64,000 nucleotides of DNA from Lampris incognitus (lineage: Eukaryota; Chordata; Actinopteri; Lampriformes; Lampridae), in assembly GCF_029633865.1 (NCBI RefSeq), contig NC_079219.1, positions 19,301,963-19,365,962 of the forward strand, given 5' to 3'. Below the pieces are notes generated by a model that saw only the letters and a program-made list of their open reading frames with translations, made no database searches and was not told where the DNA came from. This document shows positions 49,131 through 64,000 of this stretch, piece by piece; within the stretch, counting starts at the first letter, position 1; the number at the start of each line of letters is the position of its first letter. Both the position numbers and the translations under genes were made by a program.

Positions 49131-49529
49131 GGACTTGGTTATATATCCGTGAAGACGTTTCGCCTCTCATCCAGCAGACTAAAAAGCTTCGCCTCCAAGA
49201 ACAGTCGATCACTAACGGCTCCAACGACTCATGGCCACTGAATGCAGCACTAACGAAGTCGAAACTAACACCTCCAACGACTGTCGTTGCTAAACATCGG
49301 AACACAAAGGAGCCATGGACATCAATATCTGATAACGACTGTCGTTGCTAAACATCGGAACACAAAAGAGCCATTGACATCTTTAGCTCTGATAACGACT
49401 CCAAAGAGGCTAAATATCTGAGTTTCATCACCAGCCAGTCAGACTAGCTTGGTCTAGTCAGAAAGGCACGAACTGATAAAGCCTCTTGGATAAGAGGCGA
49501 AACGTCCTCACGGATATATAACCAAGTCC
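49131..49529. repeat. Fold-back repeat inside the THAP transposon
   Basis: Arms of about 43 bases (GGACTTGGTTATATATCCGT... and the reverse complement ending at 49529) share the AGACGTTTCGCCTCT core. Between them is a tandem duplication of about 59 bases (about 49278-49336 and 49337-49396). No coding sequence. Confidence 0.7.
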
Positions 49530-49675
49530 TGTTGCACTTGATTCAACTCCTTTGGATAACCATGACCTGGATGAATGAGAACATTCACAGACCGTGGTTG
49601 CTAAGGGCTAGCTGTCCTCCAACATGGCGGAGCTGTTCGTTGTCAATTAAAAAGTCACGTGATCGAGAATAACCC

Positions 49676-50649
49676 ATGGATATTTTTAGAACAGGATAAA
49701 CGGTGAATATCAAAGGCAACACAATCAACCACAACACAAACCATAATTAATGGCAACTGAACAGAGATAAATTACTATGTGTTCCTCAGGTAGGGCAAAT
49801 ACCACCAATGCCTGTGGTTTTGTATCTGGCAAGGTAGTCAACTCAAGCCATTGGATAGCTGTATAGAGATGGGTAATACAGGTGTATGGAGGTCTTGTGT
49901 ATACAGAAGCTGATTGGCTGGCGAAGTAGTGATAGTGGACAGGAATTTTGACGTTTTAGCCTCTAAGACAGGTGGACAAAGAATTTCCTTGGACGAGTAT
50001 TTTATCTGGTGTCACCTCTAGTCCACTTCTGTTCTCATAAAATTCACTGGATTTGGTGCTTTAGTTGTACTTTACTCTATTAACTGTGTTTTATCATTAG
50101 CGATACGTTTGTGTGTAATGTGTTACTTCAGCTTTGAAGTATATTAAAGTGTGCAAATGTATTTAAATAATAGGTCTTTTCCATTTATTTATTATTAATA
50201 GTGCATGTTATCACTAAAACCAGAAATGTCAAAGCTAAATTTCCATATTCAAGTCATTTGCTAATCCATAAATATCCACATTGTGAACACTTTAATTATT
50301 CATTTTGGGGGAAATGATGGGGCACATTGCTTTTTAGATCGTTACTATTGTAGTGACATGAAGAAGAAGGTAGAAAAGGGCGAGTCTGAAGAGGGAGTGA
50401 AGATTCTGTGGCTTACAAAGCAGATTTGGCATTTCTCCAGAGGAAAGCAGAAAGTTGCGTGCTATTCTCCAGAACAGCCGTTCCATCTTGACAAAGGCTG
50501 ATGAGGCAAAACATTGATGCAATAAAACAGAATTTGGAGCAGTGTGCACAAGAGCTTTTTTTTTTCTCTGTCTTTTATCTATTGATTCACCAATTGATTC
50601 TGCACCTCAGCAGATTCAGTGTGCATTGATTTTCCCATTATAGAGAGAA
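49676..50649. other. Intergenic, nothing recognised
   Basis: No convincing exon. A 72-codon open frame at 50283-50501 shows no domain. Confidence 0.45.
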
Positions 50650-50985
50650 GACCTTTACCACTAACAGCAAGAAGGTCCTGGGTTCAAACCCCGGGGTTGT
50701 CCAACCTTGGGGGTCATCCCAGGTCGTCCTCTGTGTGGAGTTTGCATGCCCCGTGTCTGCGGTGGGTTTCCTCTGGGTGCTCCGGTTTCCCCCACCATCA
50801 AAAAGACATGCATGTTAGGGTTAATACTCCTGTCTGTGCCCCTGACCGAGGCATGGCAAGATGAACTGGAGTTGGTCCCTGGGTGCTGTACGGCGGCTGC
50901 CCATTGCTCCTAGCTATACACCTAGGATGGGTTAAATGCAGAGCATGATTTCCCCACAGGGATTAATAAAATATCTTAAAAAAAA
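50650..50985 (+). mobile_element. SINE family A head with a different tail
   Basis: The first part (AGCAAGAAGGTCCTGGGTTC through GGTTTCCCCCACCATCAAAA) matches the heads of the other family A copies. After the CATGCATGTTAGGG block it diverges into a second tail (CCGAGGCATGGCAAGATGAA ... GGGATTAATAAAATATCT) not found in the others. Confidence 0.7.
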
Positions 50986-50989
50986 CCCC

Positions 50990-52629
50990 AACAAAACAAC
51001 AACAAAAAAAACTAAAATATCCACAGCTAAAACTCAGATTCAACCATGTTTTATTGTTTGGCGGGGGGAAAGGTGCTAACACAGCAGCACTGGCGACTAT
51101 TTCCTTTAGAAAGGACCTCGGGTATTTGGACTGCACAAACACCACTACAGTTACCATTGAAGCTTTAACAAAACAATTAAAACTATGCTACTCTCCAAAG
51201 TTTGGACTGGGCCTTCATCTGCTTCATAGTTAAACACATTCACACTCACTAGCTGTTCAGTACAAAGTTTTCTACTGATGACCACTGAACAGCTCAACTG
51301 GGGGCTAGGTGCCTTGCTCGAGGGCACTACTGGTTGCTTGAGTGGAAGGGGAGGAGGAAGCAACACTGAATTTGATTCCCCAGCTGTTCTGGGGATTCTA
51401 ACCAGCAACTTTATGTTAATATCTCATTTAGCTTTAGTCTGAATTGACCCCAGTGCTGTGGGGTTTCAGGAGTGAAGACAGCAGACCAAAATGGAATTTG
51501 ATAAAAGATTATATTGCTGGTCATAAATAATTACTTTGAGTCAAGTGAACTGTACGCCTGGAGAAACGGCTTCAGTTCGATAATAGCCCGAGAAGCTGTA
51601 CATGGAACATAATACAATACAGTACTTTTCCCTGCAATGGTGCAACATCAGAGTCGCATTTCTCTTCAAACAGTAACACAAAAGTACACAACAAATACAT
51701 AAATAGCTTTTTTTCCCTTTAAATCATTTATAACACAAATTATATTTGATTCTTCTGGCTCTTGCTACAACATATTTGACCGATATATAAATTAACAGTA
51801 TCAAGAACAAATAATAATAATTATAACAATAATAATACAAAAGCTGTCCAAGTTTCTTATAAATCTGGTTTGGTTACAGTATGAAATGACCCTAAGCAAG
51901 AAAGATCATGGAGGCAGTTCGCCATGACACGCCACAGACCTTCGCCCTCATGTTTGCACTTTGGACTGGCCCATTCCTGGTGCACATGCTCAGTTTATCA
52001 CGTCAGAGTCTATATTGTAACTTGGGGAGATTTTGACACCAAACCGGTTCAAATAAAAGTCCTCTCGTCCCAATTCCTTTCCTGAGGGTCAATGACAGCG
52101 TGCTCATACCTCCCCCTGAATGGGGGCTCAAAGTGACCTGGCCACAAAGTCTTCAAAGCGGCCCTTTCAAGTTTCCTCCTGCAGATGACTTTTATCCCTT
52201 CAAGACTCAACAAAAATACCCCATGGTGGTGAACGGTGTTGCAGGCAATGGCAGATTCAGCACCATCCTATGCCTGGGCATGCTTCCACAAGGTGCCAAC
52301 AGCCACTGCCTCGTGAGAGGGGATGTTGAGAGTGAAGGTGGCAAGTCTCCTTTCGAACCATCACAGCAGACTGTTTCTACGAGTCACCTCTTTTGCAACA
52401 ACGCACTTCCTCAGATTTGTATGAGACCTGAGAACCCTGATGCCTTGAAACTGTCATTTTCATAGTAGTTTAAGTGACCTCTGTTTAATACAAGACTCTT
52501 CAACTCTGCTCTCGAATTTGACCCCCCCCCCCCGTATTCTGAACACTGGGAATATACCTATAGTCCCATAACACGCCCCCCATCCACCCACCTACCCACC
52601 CACTCATCTCCCCCCCAGGGTCACAGGGG
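50990..52629. other. 3' flank, probably including the bmper 3' UTR
   Basis: Lies downstream of the bmper stop (minus strand). The block near 51280-51420 (TAGGTGCCTTGCTCGAGGGC) resembles one near 30690 and is an interspersed repeat. A plus-strand open frame at 52100-52465 has no recognisable domain and is opposite the likely bmper 3' UTR. Confidence 0.45.
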
Positions 52630-61191
<8,562 letters not shown>

Positions 61192-61233
61192 CTGGGAGAG
61201 ATGACACACACAGAGACACACACTGTTAGACTC

Positions 61234-61235
<2 letters not shown>

Positions 61236-61280
<45 letters not shown>
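61236..61280. repeat. (GA)n microsatellite beside a bmper acceptor
   Basis: About 22 GA units. On the bmper strand it is a CT run that starts 45 bases before the acceptor of the 61146-61191 exon, so it lies next to the polypyrimidine tract. Confidence 0.95.
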
Positions 61281-61281
<1 letters not shown>

Positions 61282-61399
61282 GTAAAATTTTAAAACATCT
61301 TTATTTAACAAGAAAACCTTTAAGAATGACACATCTTTTTAAGATATGAACAAAATCATTCCTTTACACTGACACCTCCATAAAAGAGTTAATCTTCTA

Positions 61400-63625
61400 T
61401 CACAGAACTCCGGATCGATTCAAAGAGGAAGCAGGAACTACTTAAGAAACTGCAGGCCCTCAAATCTAAAAAAGCTTGTGGACTTGATGGCATCTTCAAT
61501 GAAATGTTAAAAAACATGAACAAGAAATTCCAATTGGCTATATTAAAACTATTCAATTTGGTTCTGAGTGTAGGTTATTTTCCTGACATCTGGAATCATG
61601 GATTTATAATCCCAGTCTATAAAAACAGAGACAAATTTGACCCCAATAATTACCGAGGCATCTGTGTGAACAGTAAATCTGGGGAAGGTTTTCTGTAGTA
61701 TTATGAACACCAGACTTCCTCACTAAGCAATGTCTCAAGCAAAAGCCAAATTGGATTTATACCAAAACACTGCACAACCGATCATATATACACCCTACAT
61801 ACCCTAATTTATAAACATATAAGCCAAAATAAAACCAAAATTTATGCCTCTTTTATCGACTTCCAAAAAGCTTTTGATTCTACTTGGTATGCAGGACTGT
61901 TCTACAAAGTTATTGAGAGTGGTGTAGGGGGTAAAACATATGATATGATTATTAAGCCAATGTATTCTAGCAATATGTGCAGCATAAAAATAGGCAAAAA
62001 AAAAAAAGAGAACAGAATTCTTTACCCAAGGGCAAGGCGTTTGTCAGGGCTGTAACCTCAGCCCTGCACTCTTCAATACCTCCATTAATGATTGGCTACT
62101 ATACTAGAAAAGTCCTCTGTCCCTGGTGTAAGTCTCCACCATGAGGAGGTGAACTGCCCACTCTTAGCAGATGATCTAGTTCTGCTGTCCCCCACAGCAG
62201 ATGGCCTACAGCAGAGCCTGGATCTGCTGGAACATTACTGTCAGACCCTGGCCCTGACAGTAAACCCCCCAAAAGACCAAAATAATGATATTCCAAAAAA
62301 GATCCAGATGTCAGGAGGTTTCAGAAATGTTGAATCAGTTCATCTGGACATGTTTATTGAGAGAGAAACATTATTGTATACGGATTATTGAGCATGCATA
62401 AAGACATCTCAGGAGGTTCTATCAAAGTTCTCAATTGGTACAAACATGTAGAGTACTGCACAAACTACACCTATCTAGGATTAAAACGAAGTTCAACTGA
62501 ACATTTTAATGAAGCAGTTCCTGGGATGAGAGGGAACGCATGCCGGGCTTTCTATGCCATACAAAAAATACAAAAAGAAATACCAATTTGAATTTGGTTA
62601 AATTAATTGAGTGTGTCATTGAACAAATTGCACTCCATGGCAACGAGGTGTGGGGTCCACTTACAAAACAACTTTACTCAATGGGATAAACACCCCATTG
62701 AGACCCTGCATGCAGAGTTCTGTAAGATTCTCCTACATGTCCAGAGGAAAGCTACAAACAATGCATGCAGGGCAGAATTGAGCCAATACCCACTAATACG
62801 AAAAATACAAAAGAGAGCGATTAACTTTCGGACACACCTAAAACTAAGTGACCCCCCTCTCGTATCATTACCAAGCCCTGTAATTCCAAGAGCTGAAGAG
62901 TAATAGGAACCCCCTTACTCAACTGGTGCTGAGGCTGAGACCACAAACCTGTTCCATTAACACATCTCAGAAACAGAACACATCCCTAATCAGACTCAAT
63001 CAAATTACAAAACAGTTGAAACAAAACTGCATCACCTATTGGCAAACACAAACAAAAACACAGAGCAAAATGCAGTGCTATCTGACTCCACATCGACAGA
63101 ACACCATGGCAGATTAGTAGAGCATGGTGACTGATCAATGGCTATAAAGAACCTTGACCGTGTGCAGACTGAGTGGCTCCCTGCAGAGCAGAGGCTGTGC
63201 TGTCAGTGAGCCTGCAACACAGCCACACTCCCTCACCAAATGTGAAAAGCATACACATCTTAGAGAAGCACATTTAAAAAAAAAATTCCAGTTAATAACA
63301 AAAGGTTTTCTTAACCTATTAGATGAAGAAAAACTACAAACAATTCTACTAGGGGAAGAGCCAAAGAGCAGTAAGTTAGCAGCAGTCTCTGTTGCTGCCT
63401 GTCATAAAGTGAGGGACGGTCACCTGACTTGTGTTGTTGCTGGTATATTTGATGACAGTTTGTCTTATTTGTTTTGTACTATGTTTCTTTTGCTGTCATA
63501 TATTTATATGCTATTATATGTTTTCTGATCGTTTAGCTTTTCAATGTTTAAAGGCTTGCTTTGGCAATATGTAGTGTTACACCATACCAATAAAGCCATT
63601 TGAATTAGAATTTGAGAACGCGATG
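61400..63625 (+). mobile_element. LINE, 5'-truncated, in bmper intron (opposite strand)
   Basis: Reverse transcriptase blocks in order: KACGLDGIFNEML-type start, FDPNNYRGICVNS, then SQIGFIPKHCTTDHIYTLHT, ASFIDFQKAFDS (motif A), and LLADDLVLLSP (motif C, with Leu in place of the usual Tyr before ADD). Further C-terminal segments follow to about 63120. Several frameshifts and stops, for example after GEGFL near 61698 and at the head of motif B. The 3' end carries ACCAATAAAGCCATTTGAAT before the simple repeat. The clade is uncertain. Confidence 0.8.
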
Positions 63626-63656
63626 GAGAGAGAGAGAGCACGCGAGAGAGAGAGGT

Positions 63657-63725
<69 letters not shown>

Positions 63726-64000
63726 GAGAGAGTGCAATAGATAGATCGATAGACAGATATAGGATAAAGAGACAGAGATCGAGATAGATAGGGATACAGA
63801 GAGAGATAGAAAGATAGATAGAGAGACAGGGCGAGAGATGGAAAGATAGAGATAGAAAGAAAGATACAGAGAGCGAAAAAAAAGAGAGAGCTAGTGAGGT
63901 AGAGAGCGGCAGAGAGATAGAAAGATAGAGATAGAAAGAAAGATAGAGAGAAACAGAGTGTGAAAGAGAGAGAGAGAGCAGTAGATAGATAGATAGATAG
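63626..64000. repeat. GA/GATA-rich simple repeat block
   Basis: Starts immediately after the LINE tail and runs to the window end: GAGA, TAGA and GATA units, perfect for about 60 bases at 63669-63722 and degenerate after. Confidence 0.9.

Larger units (their letters stand above)
47949..49675. mobile_element. THAP-bearing DDE_Tnp_4-type DNA transposon, internally deleted
   Basis: Ends GGGTTATTCTCG and CGAGAATAACCC are perfect inverted repeats, flanked by AT on both sides. Further inverted subterminal matches follow (TCACGTGAC; CATGTTGGAGGACA). The interior holds a remnant of a THAP plus DDE nuclease gene and, at its right end, a fold-back sequence. A 2-bp AT duplication and THAP domain suggest the ISL2EU/IS4EU group; a Harbinger relative is the alternative. 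Confidence 0.7.

Noticed and set aside
52100-52465. 121-codon plus-strand open frame
   Set aside because: No domain and lies opposite the probable 3' UTR of bmper.

Overview
The window is vertebrate nuclear DNA, almost certainly from a ray-finned (teleost) fish. Genes are split into short exons with GT-AG introns and code for vertebrate proteins (METTL6, EAF1, BMPER). The space between exons is filled with long CA, CT, TA, GA and TCTA microsatellites, tRNA-headed SINEs, a 5S-headed SINE, Tc1-like DNA transposons, hAT-like elements, several LINE fragments and Ty3/Gypsy fossils. No bacterial, plasmid or CRISPR feature is present.

Layout. (1) 1-0.4 kb: the terminal Kunitz exon of a plus-strand gene, probably a collagen XXVIII-type chain. 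(2) 2.6-13.3 kb, minus: a 12-exon gene whose exons join in phase to a 672-residue secreted protein. It has a signal peptide, a protease-associated (PA)-like domain and a two-domain PNGase F-like module; this is the most interesting gene here. (3) 14.7-20.2 kb: a young, nearly whole Ty3/Gypsy element inserted in an older, decayed Ty3/Gypsy fragment. (4) 22.4-24.7 kb, plus: a two-exon gene for a small secreted single-Ig-domain protein, with a rearranged L1 in its intron. (5) 31.0-37.2 kb, minus: mettl6, five coding exons, 295 residues. (6) 37.9-45.4 kb, plus: eaf1, six coding exons, 255 residues, head-to-head with mettl6 across about 0.7 kb. (7) 47.9-49.7 kb: an internally deleted THAP/DDE transposon. 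(8) 52.6-61.2 kb, minus: the 3' six coding exons of bmper (crossveinless-2); earlier exons lie beyond the window. (9) 61.4-64 kb: a LINE in bmper and a GA-rich simple-repeat block.

How the genes work together. mettl6 and eaf1 form a divergent pair, an arrangement I recall also for mammals; they act in tRNA modification and transcription elongation. The others (collagen Kunitz, PNGase F-like, Ig, bmper) are secreted and have no evident operational link. All exon chains were built by hand from splice signals and reading phase, not from transcripts. Family identities rest on remembered protein sequences and motifs, without database searches.
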